Below, piece by piece: positions 1-6,970 of a DNA stretch of 9,365 nt. Within the stretch, counting starts at the first letter, position 1, and each line of letters starts with the position of its first letter. The stretch covers positions 1-9,365 of the forward strand of contig JAKEHF010000183.1 in the NCBI GenBank assembly GCA_022615295.1, given 5' to 3'. The notes under the pieces are model-generated. The model was not told the DNA's origin. It did not search any database and saw only the letters and a list, made by a program, of their open reading frames with translations. The translations under genes and the position numbers were made by a program. This DNA comes from Actinomycetota bacterium (lineage in GTDB: Bacteria > Actinomycetota > Acidimicrobiia > Spongiisociales > ZC4RG35).

Positions 1-1491
1 GGCTCGGTGGCCACCGACGCCATCTCCCTCGCCGGCGAGGTGTTCGTCTGCGCCGCGGACGTCGTGGTCGTCGGTGAGGGGAACCTCAACGAGGTGGCCG
101 CCGGCGCCCAACTCGCCGCCGCCCTCGGTGGCCCGCTGCTCTTCCCTCACCCCCGGCTCTCCGCTGAGCTGGGCCGGCTCAAGCCGGAGACCATCCATGT
201 CGTCGGCGTGGTCGAGGTCCTCTCTCCACCCGACGTCGCCGTGGTCCGCTACGACACAGTCGAGGCCCTGAGCGCCGCCGCTGCCGCCCTCGGCACCGAG
301 GCCACTACTCCAATCCCCACCAGCCCCGACGCCACCACCGTCGTCGAGACGGTCCTCGCCATCGAATCTGGTGACCGGGTGGCGACCCCTCTCACCGCGT
401 CCGGGACGACTACCCAGGCGGTGATCGACGTCCCCACCCTCGTGAGGGGTCTGGCCCACCCCGCCGAGGACGCAGCGATCTGGCTGGTGGACGCCGATGA
501 CCCTATGACCATCCTGTTCGCAGCGGCCGCGGTACACGCGGTGGGGGCGGCGGTGGTGGCCATCGACGGTGATGATCTCCTCGGATACCCCGAGCTCGGG
601 GGGATCCTCGCCGGGCGGAAGGGGGTCAGATTCGTCGGCAGCGTCCCCGAAGGCGGAGAGTGGGAGCTGGCGGTCCTGGCCAATGGTGTCGAGCTCCCCG
701 GAGGGGGCTATCACATCCTTCCCGAGGACAGACAGCTCCGTTATGTGGCCTTCTACGGCCATCCCCTCACCACGGCTCTCGGTGCCCTCGGCGAGCAGGG
801 CCCCGGGGAGACCCTGCAGCGACTGGAGCCGTTCCTCGAGGCCTACCGGGGAGACGGGGCCGAGACCATCCCCACCTTCGAGATCATCGTCTCGGTGGCA
901 TCGGCCGGACCCACCGACGACGGCGATTACTCGTACGAGTGGCCGATCGAGACCTTCCAGCCGCTCGTCGACGCCGCCGCAGCCAACGGTGGCTATGTCG
1001 TGCTCGACCTGCAGCCGGGCCGGGACGACTTCCTGACCCAGGCGATGATGTATACCGAGCTCCTCCTCCTCCCGCATGTCGGTCTGGCCCTCGACCCCGA
1101 GTGGCGTCTCGCCCCGGACCAGGTCCACCTCGAGCAGGTCGGAGAGGTCGATGCCGCCGAGGTCAACACCGTCATCAACTGGCTCGCCGACCTGGCCCGG
1201 GACAACGGTCTCCCCCAGAAGATGCTGGTCCTCCACTCCTTCCGCACCTTCATGATCCAGAACAAGGAGCTTCTCGTCGATCGACCGGAGATTCAGGTCG
1301 TGCTTCAGATGGACGGCGACGGGACCGAGGCCCAGAAGGACAACACCTGGAGACAGCTCCGCGAGGGTTTCGAGGACGCCTTCTGGGCTTGGGGCTGGAA
1401 GAACTTCTTCGACGAGGACGAGCCGGGTCCGCCCTCCCCCGAGTCGACGATGGCCAAGGAGCCCTCACCCGTGTACGTCAGCTATCAATAG
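1..1491 (+). CDS. CWB2-type cell-wall-associated protein, 5'-truncated
   Basis: The frame is open from base 1, so the gene begins upstream of the window. The GTG at 7 is merely the first possible start and lacks a signal peptide, so I treat the CDS as partial. Bases ~1-270 encode an alternating strand/helix module (DVVVVGEGN, AAGAQLAAALGGPLLF, IHVVGVVEVLS) typical of cell-wall-binding repeat 2 (CWB2). A second, degenerate module spans ~475-735 (AIWLVDADDP through RFVGSV). The C-terminal ~250 residues (from ~739) form a separate domain with YVAFYGHP, LGEQGPGETLQ, FEIIVSVAS, VVLDLQPGRDDFL, VGLALDPEWRL, a W-rich stretch (FWAWGWKNFF) and the terminal PVYVSYQ. From memory this C-terminal domain is a conserved actinobacterial family. 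Alternating strands and helices ending in acidic residues suggest a TIM-barrel, glycosidase-like fold, but that is inference. An exported surface location is expected from CWB2 but cannot be checked without the N-terminus. The next gene starts 9 nt downstream. Confidence 0.8.
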   Translation, partial: GSVATDAISLAGEVFVCAADVVVVGEGNLNEVAAGAQLAAALGGPLLFPHPRLSAELGRLKPETIHVVGVVEVLSPPDVAVVRYDTVEALSAAAAALGTEATTPIPTSPDATTVVETVLAIESGDRVATPLTASGTTTQAVIDVPTLVRGLAHPAEDAAIWLVDADDPMTILFAAAAVHAVGAAVVAIDGDDLLGYPELGGILAGRKGVRFVGSVPEGGEWELAVLANGVELPGGGYHILPEDRQLRYVAFYGHPLTTALGALGEQGPGETLQRLEPFLEAYRGDGAETIPTFEIIVSVASAGPTDDGDYSYEWPIETFQPLVDAAAANGGYVVLDLQPGRDDFLTQAMMYTELLLLPHVGLALDPEWRLAPDQVHLEQVGEVDAAEVNTVINWLADLARDNGLPQKMLVLHSFRTFMIQNKELLVDRPEIQVVLQMDGDGTEAQKDNTWRQLREGFEDAFWAWGWKNFFDEDEPGPPSPESTMAKEPSPVYVSYQ

Positions 1492-1500
1492 CCTGGGACC

Positions 1501-2481
1501 ATGACCAAGTTCGCCTACTTCTGCGGCCACGAGCAGTGGCAACCCGAGGACCTCGTCGCCCACGCGGTGCTCGCCGAGGAGGTGGGCTTCGACATGGTCG
1601 TGGTCTCCGAGCACTTCCACCCCTGGGTCGACGACGTCTCCGCCTCCGGGTTCGCCTTTACGACGATGGGCGCCATGGCCCAGGCGACGAGTCGTCTCGA
1701 GATCGCCACCGGGGTGACCACACCTCTCTTCAGGTACCACCCCGGGGTGGTTGCCCAGGCGGCGGCGACCATCGACAGACTTTGTGACGGCCGTTTCATC
1801 CTCGGTGTCGGGACCGGCGAGAACATCAACGAAGGGCCGCTCGGCTACTCCTTTCCGCCCTATCCCGAGCGCAACGCCAGGATGCGGGAGGCCCTCGAGA
1901 TCATGCGTCGTCTCCTCGACGGTGAGAAGCTCACCTATGAGGGCGTCTACTACCGCACCGACCGGGCCAAGCTCTACTCACCCCCTCTCGGCCCGGTCCC
2001 GATCCTCCTCGCCGCCGGTGGCCCCAAGTCGGCCACCCTGGCCGGGGAGATGGCCCAGGGTGTGGTGACCTCGGTCAAGGACCCCGTGGTCACCAGGGAG
2101 GAGGTGGTGGGGCCGCTACGCGCCGCGGCCGCAGACGCCGGTCGGCCCGAACCGATCGTGCTCGCCACGAGATGGGCGATATACGCCGAGAACGAACAGG
2201 AGGCGTGGGAGGCGTTGTACCCATGGAGGGGTCTGCGGGCCCCGGGCCGTCTCGAGGCCGTCGACCCGAAGACGCTGCGCGAGATGGCCGACGAGCTACC
2301 CCGTGAGGAGGTCTTGGGGCGTTACAGCATCTGCTCGGACGCCGCCGGCGTCATCGAGACCTACCGCCCCCTGGTCGAGGACCTGGGTGCCGATGTGGTC
2401 ACCTTCCAGATGACCTGCGCCGACCAGCCGGCGCTCATCAGAATGCTCGGCGAGGACGTGGTCCCCGCATTGAGGGGATGA
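1501..2481 (+). CDS. F420-dependent LLM-class oxidoreductase, FGD (G6PDH-like) family
   Basis: A 326-residue luciferase-like monooxygenase-superfamily enzyme closely resembling F420-dependent glucose-6-phosphate dehydrogenase (FGD1, 336 aa in Mycobacterium tuberculosis). Aligned from memory, the FGD1 active-site residues are kept: E11 (GHEQW; FGD1 E13), H38 and W42 (SEHFHPW; FGD1 H40 and W44) and E107 (GVGTGENINEG; FGD1 E109). The AAGGP cofactor-loop signature is at ~171-175. Of the phosphate-binding residues, the Lys corresponding to FGD1 K198 appears retained (K193, TSVK), and the Arg before the SD motif is kept (GRYSICSD). The position of FGD1 K259 looks different (LREMADELP instead of MEKAADALP). 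A sugar phosphate is therefore not assured as substrate; the enzyme may oxidise another alcohol or hydroxy compound while reducing F420. The start ATG follows the previous stop by 9 nt with only a weak SD (ctggga), suggesting co-transcription. The stop is separated by one base from a convergent gene. Confidence 0.9.
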   Translation: MTKFAYFCGHEQWQPEDLVAHAVLAEEVGFDMVVVSEHFHPWVDDVSASGFAFTTMGAMAQATSRLEIATGVTTPLFRYHPGVVAQAAATIDRLCDGRFILGVGTGENINEGPLGYSFPPYPERNARMREALEIMRRLLDGEKLTYEGVYYRTDRAKLYSPPLGPVPILLAAGGPKSATLAGEMAQGVVTSVKDPVVTREEVVGPLRAAAADAGRPEPIVLATRWAIYAENEQEAWEALYPWRGLRAPGRLEAVDPKTLREMADELPREEVLGRYSICSDAAGVIETYRPLVEDLGADVVTFQMTCADQPALIRMLGEDVVPALRG

Positions 2482-2482
2482 C

Positions 2483-3151
2483 TCAGACCGACCGGGTGAT
2501 CAGCTCGATCAGCCTGGTCAAGGCCTGGGAGGCTTCGGCGGACAAACCCTCTGCCTTGGCAGCGACGAGGAGGGAGGGGACGGTGGCCCGGAGGGCGTCG
2601 AGGATCTGACGGGCATCATCGGTCTGGGTGGTGAGCAGCCTCTCCACAGGCTGGATCATCCGGCTGGCCAGACCGGCACCAAATGAGGCGAAGAGGTCGA
2701 CACGATGGCCGTCGGCCTCACGGGTGAGCATTACCCGCTCCTCCCCCGTCTCCGCGGTGACCAGTACCTCTTGGAACTCGACCCCGCTCTGGTTGGCCGG
2801 GTCTCCGTCGGCGGTGACCACCTCACCGGTGAGAAATCTCCCCGTGCCCTGGGCGAAACCCGCCCAGAAGTTGGCCGCGACGTCGTAGTCACCCTCACGC
2901 AAAGCCTCGGCCACCTCGCCAAATGTGGCCCCCTCGGCGAGGGCGGCCAGCGCCGCCTGGCCGGGAAAGGCCAGGGAGCTGGCACCGGCAAAGTCGGGGA
3001 GATTGAGCATTTCCACCAGCTCGTCCACCGCTTCACGGGGTGTGGCCGCGCCCGTCCCCGGACCGACAGGCCCCGGGTCGTCCGGGCTGGAGTCGCACCC
3101 GGTGAGCACCATCGTCGCCAGGAGGAGGATCCCGACAGCTCTATGCCACAT
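2483..3151 (-). CDS. Predicted lipoprotein of unknown function
   Basis: 222 residues starting at the ATG at 3151. This start is chosen because it begins a textbook lipoprotein signal peptide: MWHR, a hydrophobic core (AVGILLLATMVL) and lipobox LTGC with the lipidated Cys at residue 19. A Pro/Gly/Asp-rich linker (SSPDDPGPVGPGTG) follows. The frame is open further upstream to 3319, but that extension would bury the signal and lie wholly inside the preceding gene. The mature part starts with a helical segment (TPREAVDELVEMLNLPDFAGAS), has a central region rich in Ala/Gly, and a probable beta region (FQEVLVTAETGEERVMLTREADGHRVDLFASFG) before a C-terminal helical stretch. I do not recognise the domain. 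The layout of a helical front plus a TREADGHRVDLF-like segment recalls small Actinobacterial lipoproteins that average ligand or stress input, but no function can be assigned. It is the last gene of a minus-strand operon; its start overlaps the stop of the upstream gene by 11 bp (3141-3151), implying translational coupling. Confidence 0.85.
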   Translation of the reverse strand: MWHRAVGILLLATMVLTGCDSSPDDPGPVGPGTGAATPREAVDELVEMLNLPDFAGASSLAFPGQAALAALAEGATFGEVAEALREGDYDVAANFWAGFAQGTGRFLTGEVVTADGDPANQSGVEFQEVLVTAETGEERVMLTREADGHRVDLFASFGAGLASRMIQPVERLLTTQTDDARQILDALRATVPSLLVAAKAEGLSAEASQALTRLIELITRSV

Positions 3152-3668
3152 CGTTGGGAAGTATCCCCGACCCGAGGACCGCACGCCGGCGCGGGGACGA
3201 GCCCAGGCCAAGGGCACGCCACAACCAGACGAGATAAACGATACCGACTGCCTCGAGGGCCCATCTCCAAGGATCGGAGAGGGCACGACCCCAAGCCAGG
3301 GACCAGAAGGGAGCCTCACCCGATGGGATCGCCCCGAAGAACGGCCACAGGAAGACCTCCCGGTCGAGCCACATCCCGTCGAGGAGGAGATGTAGGAGCC
3401 AGCCCACGCCCACCGCCATCAGTGCGCGTCTCCTCCGCCCTCTTCTCGTCGCCAGCACGACCCCCGCCATGTAGAGGGACGGGACGAGCAGCGTGTGGGC
3501 CCACAGCTCCGATGTCGAGTAGGTGGCGGCCAAGAGCCAGGTGCCCAGCGGGATGTCGACGAGGTCGGGCAGCACCGCACCCAGGAGCAGGAAACGGACG
3601 TCGACCTTGGGGTCCCTGAAGATCCATCGGAAGAGCCACAGCGTCGCCCCGAGATGCCAGAACAGCAT
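3141..3668 (-). CDS. YdjM/DUF457-like membrane-bound metal-dependent hydrolase
   Basis: A 175-residue polytopic membrane protein. Hydrophobic segments lie at about residues 4-18, 26-48, 57-74, 83-98 and 137-152. Polar residues that could bind metal sit in conserved-looking settings: H5 near the N-terminus, D35 and D38 in LLLGAVLPDLVDIP, H58 in WAHTLLVPSL, and H93/D97 in GWLLHLLLDGMW, followed by FLWPFFG. This arrangement (LLG-x-LLPDxxD, an H before a hydrophobic helix, then GxxLHxxxD and W-P-F) is that of the YdjM/DUF457 family (PF04307), annotated as membrane-bound metal-dependent hydrolases. The true reaction is unknown for most members. An Arg-rich stretch (RRGRRRR, 75-81) marks a cytoplasmic loop. 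The gene starts 3 nt after the stop of the zinc-ribbon gene, and its 3' end overlaps the lipoprotein start, so all three are one transcription unit. Confidence 0.75.
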   Translation of the reverse strand: MLFWHLGATLWLFRWIFRDPKVDVRFLLLGAVLPDLVDIPLGTWLLAATYSTSELWAHTLLVPSLYMAGVVLATRRGRRRRALMAVGVGWLLHLLLDGMWLDREVFLWPFFGAIPSGEAPFWSLAWGRALSDPWRWALEAVGIVYLVWLWRALGLGSSPRRRAVLGSGILPNDVA

Positions 3669-3671
3669 CGC

Positions 3672-4379
3672 TCAGGCGACGAGGATCCGCCGGCAGTGCA
3701 CACAGCGCGGCATTTCCTCGGCCAACGCCTGCTCCTGCTCACTGGGCGAGAGGGCCATGTGACAACCGCCGCAGACTCCGTGGTCGAAGACCGCGATCGC
3801 CACGCCCTCCTTGAGCCGGCGGAGCTTCTCATACAGATCGAGTAGCTCGGGGTCGATCGGCTCCGCCACCGTCTTCTTGGCGGCTTCGAGACGAGCCAAC
3901 TCGGCATCGATGACCTTCCATTCCCCGGCGATCATCGAGTCGAGCTCCTCACGTCGGGCCACGGCGTTGGCGATGCGGGTGTCGAGGGCAGCCACCTCCT
4001 CCCGCACGGGCTCGACGTCCTCGAGCATCTGGATGACCCTCAGCTCGAGGGCTTCGTCCTGTCCGCGGAGACTCTGCACCTCGAGACGCATGAACTCCGT
4101 CTCCCGGGCGCTCATGCCCCCGGCGAAGAGACGGGTCTCGTGCTCTTTGAGCTTGGTCTCGAGCATCTCGAGCTCGCCCTCCGATTTGTCGAGGTCCAGC
4201 TCGAGACTTCGGAGACGATCTGCGGCCTCGGATCTCTCCGCGTCGAGACCATCGATCTCCTCCTGGACTATCCGACGCTCCTCCAACTCCGGCAAACCCT
4301 GACGCCGATCGAGCAGCCGATCGATGTCGAGGTCCAGGCCCTGGAGGTCGAGGAGATCGGCGAGACCGGTGATCGTCAT
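3672..4379 (-). CDS. Coiled-coil C4-type zinc-ribbon protein
   Basis: A 235-residue protein. Residues ~15-195 form a long charged coiled coil (heptad-like runs such as LEERRIVQEEIDGLDAERSEAADRLRSLELDLDKSEGELEML). The C-terminus holds a four-cysteine zinc ribbon: C203-x2-C206 (VCGGC) and C226-x2-C229 (RCVHC). This is the zf-RING_7/DUF164 family (PF02591), including Rv2229c of mycobacteria and CT398 of Chlamydia; its members are thought to be adaptors or nucleic-acid-binding proteins, with no enzymatic activity established. The conserved ARETEF-type centre is seen at 91-96. The ATG at 4379 fits the family N-terminus (LLDLQGLDLDIDRL). In mycobacteria this gene sits beside Nif3/YbgI-like and RNase H genes (from memory); here its downstream partners are a membrane protein and a lipoprotein instead. 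A -10-like AGGGTA (minus: TACCCT) is at 4390-4395, so the leader would be only a few bases. Confidence 0.9.
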   Translation of the reverse strand: MTITGLADLLDLQGLDLDIDRLLDRRQGLPELEERRIVQEEIDGLDAERSEAADRLRSLELDLDKSEGELEMLETKLKEHETRLFAGGMSARETEFMRLEVQSLRGQDEALELRVIQMLEDVEPVREEVAALDTRIANAVARREELDSMIAGEWKVIDAELARLEAAKKTVAEPIDPELLDLYEKLRRLKEGVAIAVFDHGVCGGCHMALSPSEQEQALAEEMPRCVHCRRILVA

Positions 4380-4389
4380 GCTCGATTCG

Positions 4390-4395
4390 AGGGTA
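4390..4395 (-). promoter_or_regulatory. Putative -10 box for the zinc-ribbon operon
   Basis: On the minus strand the hexamer TACCCT (TANNNT consensus) lies 10 nt upstream of the ATG at 4379, and no convincing Shine-Dalgarno is present. This would give a leader of about 3 nt. No -35 hexamer is recognisable. Prediction from pattern only. Confidence 0.3.
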
Positions 4396-4441
4396 GTTGC
4401 CCCCCGATGGCATCACACCGTGGGCGAGACCACCCGGGTCT

Positions 4442-4447
4442 TATCCT
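4442..4447 (+). promoter_or_regulatory. Putative -10 box for a leaderless hydroxyproline dehydratase mRNA
   Basis: TATCCT fits TANNNT and ends 6 nt before the ATG at 4454, the spacing expected when transcription starts on the A of the start codon. There is no AGGAGG-like sequence before this ATG. The 74-bp divergent region (4380-4453) would therefore hold two back-to-back promoters. Confidence 0.4.
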
Positions 4448-4453
4448 CAGCGG

Positions 4454-5491
4454 ATGGACCCCGGTCGGGCGATCGGATGGGAGCCGCCCGAGGGCTGGCA
4501 AAAAGTGGTGGTCATCGACTCCCACGCCGGTGGCGAGCCGTTCCGGGTGGTGGTCTCCGGTCTTGGAGACATACCCGGCGAGACGATGCTCGCCAAACGT
4601 CGCCATGCCATCGAGCATCTCGACGGCCTGCGGAGAGCGCTGATGTGGGAGCCGCGGGGTCACGCCGACATGTATGGCGGTTGGATCGGGCCCCCGACAT
4701 CCCCCGGTTCGGACATGTCGGTGCTCTTCACCCACAACGAGGGGTTCTCCACCATGTGTGGCCATGGGGTCATCGCCCTCACCAAGGTGGTGTTCGACAC
4801 CGGGATGGTCACTCCGGTCGGGGAGAGGCCGACACTGGTCGTCGACACCCCGGCGGGGACGGTCACCGCTGAGGCGGTGGTCCGCGACGGTCGCGTCGAG
4901 CACGTCTCCTTCCGAAACGTGGGGTCGTTTGTGTCCCACCCCGCCGGGACGGTCGACGTCCCCGGTCTCGGGGAGGTCCCCTACCGGTTGTCCTTCGGTG
5001 GCGCCTTCTACGCCTACGTCGACCGTGAGCGGATCGGTCTCGAAACGGCCGGAGCCGAGATCCTTATCGCCGCCGGCCGGGCGATCAAACAGGCGGTCAT
5101 CGCCGACGCCGGTCCCATCACCCACCCCGACGACCCGGATCTCGGGTTCCTCTACGGTGTGATCTTCACCGGTCCGCCCCGTGACGAGTCGAACCACTCC
5201 TCACACGTCTGTGTCTTCGCAAACGGTGAGCTCGACCGCTCCCCGACCGGGACCGGGGTGAGCGGGCGTCTCGCCATCCTGTATGCCGACGGGAAGCTCG
5301 GACCCTCCGAGACGATCCGGGTGGAGAGCATCGTGGGCAGCGTCTTCACGGGACGCGTCGTCGACGTGACCCGGGTGGGGCCCTACCCGGCGGTGATCCC
5401 CGAGATCGGTGGCAGCGCCCACATCACCGGACGAGCCGAACTCTGGATCGACCCCGCCGACATGGTGGGAAGCGGGTTTCTGCTCCGTTAG
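4454..5491 (+). CDS. Proline-racemase-family enzyme, probable trans-3-hydroxy-L-proline dehydratase
   Basis: 345 residues from the ATG at 4454. The frame is open back to a TTG at 4397, but the extra 19 residues look unlike protein and run through the divergent promoter region. Family motifs are clear: VVIDSHAGGEPFRVV near the N-terminus, EPRGHADMYGGW, then NEGFSTMCGHGVIAL with the first catalytic Cys at 102. The second half of the active site is DRSPTGTGVSGRLAIL. Proline racemases and 4-hydroxyproline epimerases have Cys here, whereas this protein has Thr (T265). That Cys/Thr pair is the known signature of trans-3-hydroxy-L-proline dehydratases (EC 4.2.1.77; human L3HYPDH has the same exchange), which remove water to give delta1-pyrroline-2-carboxylate. 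The motifs MCGHG and SPTG match the human enzyme as I remember it. The expected role is cytosolic catabolism of collagen-type or plant-derived hydroxyproline. No pyrroline-2-carboxylate reductase or transporter is visible nearby. The next gene starts 28 nt downstream on the same strand. Confidence 0.88.
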   Translation: MDPGRAIGWEPPEGWQKVVVIDSHAGGEPFRVVVSGLGDIPGETMLAKRRHAIEHLDGLRRALMWEPRGHADMYGGWIGPPTSPGSDMSVLFTHNEGFSTMCGHGVIALTKVVFDTGMVTPVGERPTLVVDTPAGTVTAEAVVRDGRVEHVSFRNVGSFVSHPAGTVDVPGLGEVPYRLSFGGAFYAYVDRERIGLETAGAEILIAAGRAIKQAVIADAGPITHPDDPDLGFLYGVIFTGPPRDESNHSSHVCVFANGELDRSPTGTGVSGRLAILYADGKLGPSETIRVESIVGSVFTGRVVDVTRVGPYPAVIPEIGGSAHITGRAELWIDPADMVGSGFLLR

Positions 5492-5504
5492 GACGCCAGC
5501 CACA

Positions 5505-5510
5505 TACCCT
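5505..5510 (+). promoter_or_regulatory. Possible internal -10 box before the membrane spermidine-synthase-like gene
   Basis: TACCCT fits TANNNT and lies 9 nt before the GTG at 5520, in the 28-nt gap after the dehydratase stop. No SD precedes the GTG. A short-leader transcript independent of the upstream gene is possible; read-through from the dehydratase gene is equally possible. Confidence 0.25.
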
Positions 5511-5519
5511 CCGACCGCC

Positions 5520-6965
5520 GTGTCCCAGTCCCTCGCCCGTCTCCTCGTCTTCGTCACCTCGGCGGCGGTGCTCGTGATCGAGATCCTGGCGGTACGTCTC
5601 CTCGCTCCCTATCTCGGTGTCAGCCTGGAGGTCTTCACCGGGGTCATAGGGGTCATCCTCGCCGGCATCTCCTTCGGTGCCTGGGCCGGGGGGAGACTCG
5701 CCGACCGTGGGGAGCCCCGCCGACTCGTCGGACCGCTGGTGGTGGGCGGCGGCCTCGCCGCGATGGCCTCACCTCCTGTCGTCGACTTCTTCGGACCGGC
5801 CCTGACCTCGGGTGCCGGGTCGATCGTGGTCCTGGCCCTCCTCGGGTTCTTCGTCCCCGCCGCGGTGCTCTCCGCCGTGCCCCCAGTGGTGGTCAAGGCC
5901 CGTCTCCACAGTCTCACCGAGACCGGCTCAGTGGTCGGCTCCTACTCGGCGGTGGGCACCGCGGGTGCCATCTTTGGGACGTTCCTCACCGGCTTCTTCC
6001 TCATAGCCGCCTTCCCCACCCGTCCCATCGTCCTGGTCCTCGGTGTGTTGCTCACGCTGGGTGGCCTGACCCTCTGGTCGTTCCGGGGCCGGGCCGGGCG
6101 GATCCTCACGGTGATGGCCCTGCTCGGGGCGGTGCTGGCCCTTGTCGAGGGGCCATGTGAGTACGAGACCACCTATCACTGCGCTGTGATCCAGGTCGAC
6201 CCCAACCGGTCGACGGGACGGACCCTCTTCCTGGACCGTCTCCCCAACAGCTATGTCGACGTCGCCGATCCCACGTATCTCGAGTACCGCTACATCGAGC
6301 TGATGGCCGACGTCATCGCCGGCTCCCACCCCGATGGTGCCGTCGACATGATCTCGGTGGGCGGCGGTGGATTCACCCTCCCCGGCTACGTTGCAGCGAC
6401 TCGGCCCGGTGGCAGCAACGTCGTCCTCGAGATCGACGAGTCGCTCGTCGAGATCGGGCAGACCCGTCTCGGTCTCCCCGACTCCGTCGAGGTGATCGTC
6501 GGAGACGCCCGGACCACCATGCGGGACGTGGCGACCGAAAGCGCCGATGTGGTCATCGGTGACGCCTTCAGCGGCGCCTCGGTCCCCTGGCATCTGACCA
6601 CCGTGGAGTTCGCCGCAGACATCCGTCGGGTCCTCCGTGACGACGGGGTCTATGCGATGAACGTCATCGACTTCGGCGATCTCCGCTTCGCCCGGGCGGC
6701 CGCCGCGGCGCTCAGGGACGTCTTCGACGAGATCACCGTTCTCGCCCCGCCCCACTATTTCGACGGGGGCGGCGCCGGTGGCAACTTCGTCCTCGTCGCC
6801 TCCGACCGTCACATCGAGCTCGACGCCATCCTCGGTCTGGTGCGGGGCCGGGGTGGTGTCGAGACCGGTCTGACCGACGCCGGATTGGCGGATTGGATTG
6901 GTGACGCCATCCTCCTCCGCGACGACTATGCCCCGGTGGACCAGATCCTCAGTCGGCGGTTGTAG
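5520..6965 (+). CDS. Fused membrane transporter-like / spermidine-synthase-like protein
   Basis: 481 residues from the GTG at 5520. The frame is open to 5409, but that extension overlaps the upstream gene and is hydrophilic and Pro/Ser/Thr-rich, so it is not favoured. Residues ~1-215 hold about seven hydrophobic segments (roughly 8-28, 36-56, 66-87, 97-118, 138-163, 170-189, 197-212), with family features such as the Gly-rich SFGAWAGGRLADRGEPRR loop and GSYSAVGTAGAIFGTFLTGF. From ~220 a soluble spermidine-synthase-like domain follows: the beta hairpin (AVIQVD...LFLDRLPNSYVD), SAM motif I VGGGGFTLP (280-288), the acidic ribose-binding LEIDES (E304, D306), VGDAR (D329) and VVIGDAFSG (D348, at the position of the catalytic/gating Asp). 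The C-terminal LRDDYAPVDQIL is typical of these fusions. The family is annotated as fused MFS/spermidine synthase; aminopropyl transfer has not been shown for most members. The short gap suggests co-transcription with the dehydratase. The stop is 5 nt from the convergent SDR stop. Confidence 0.85.
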   Translation: MSQSLARLLVFVTSAAVLVIEILAVRLLAPYLGVSLEVFTGVIGVILAGISFGAWAGGRLADRGEPRRLVGPLVVGGGLAAMASPPVVDFFGPALTSGAGSIVVLALLGFFVPAAVLSAVPPVVVKARLHSLTETGSVVGSYSAVGTAGAIFGTFLTGFFLIAAFPTRPIVLVLGVLLTLGGLTLWSFRGRAGRILTVMALLGAVLALVEGPCEYETTYHCAVIQVDPNRSTGRTLFLDRLPNSYVDVADPTYLEYRYIELMADVIAGSHPDGAVDMISVGGGGFTLPGYVAATRPGGSNVVLEIDESLVEIGQTRLGLPDSVEVIVGDARTTMRDVATESADVVIGDAFSGASVPWHLTTVEFAADIRRVLRDDGVYAMNVIDFGDLRFARAAAAALRDVFDEITVLAPPHYFDGGGAGGNFVLVASDRHIELDAILGLVRGRGGVETGLTDAGLADWIGDAILLRDDYAPVDQILSRRL

Positions 6966-6970
6966 AGCGC

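Noticed and set aside
660..1787. Long plus-strand frame of 375 codons.
   Set aside because: It overlaps two clear genes in another frame and reads as Arg/Pro-rich low-complexity sequence, as expected of a high-GC shadow.
2462..2478. Possible terminator hairpin TCCCC/GGGGA with a 7-nt loop at the end of the oxidoreductase gene.
   Set aside because: The stem is only 5 bp and inside the coding region, with no T-run on either strand.
2705..3619. Plus-strand frame of 304 codons opposite the lipoprotein and membrane-protein genes.
   Set aside because: Arg/Pro/Gly-rich without motifs; the minus strand carries a signal peptide with lipobox and a recognised membrane family.
4376..5197. Minus-strand frame of 273 codons opposite the dehydratase.
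   Set aside because: Antisense shadow; the plus strand has all catalytic motifs.
5928..6812. Minus-strand frame of 294 codons inside the spermidine-synthase-like gene.
   Set aside because: Hydrophilic Asp/Gly/Glu-rich shadow of a gene with intact SAM motifs.
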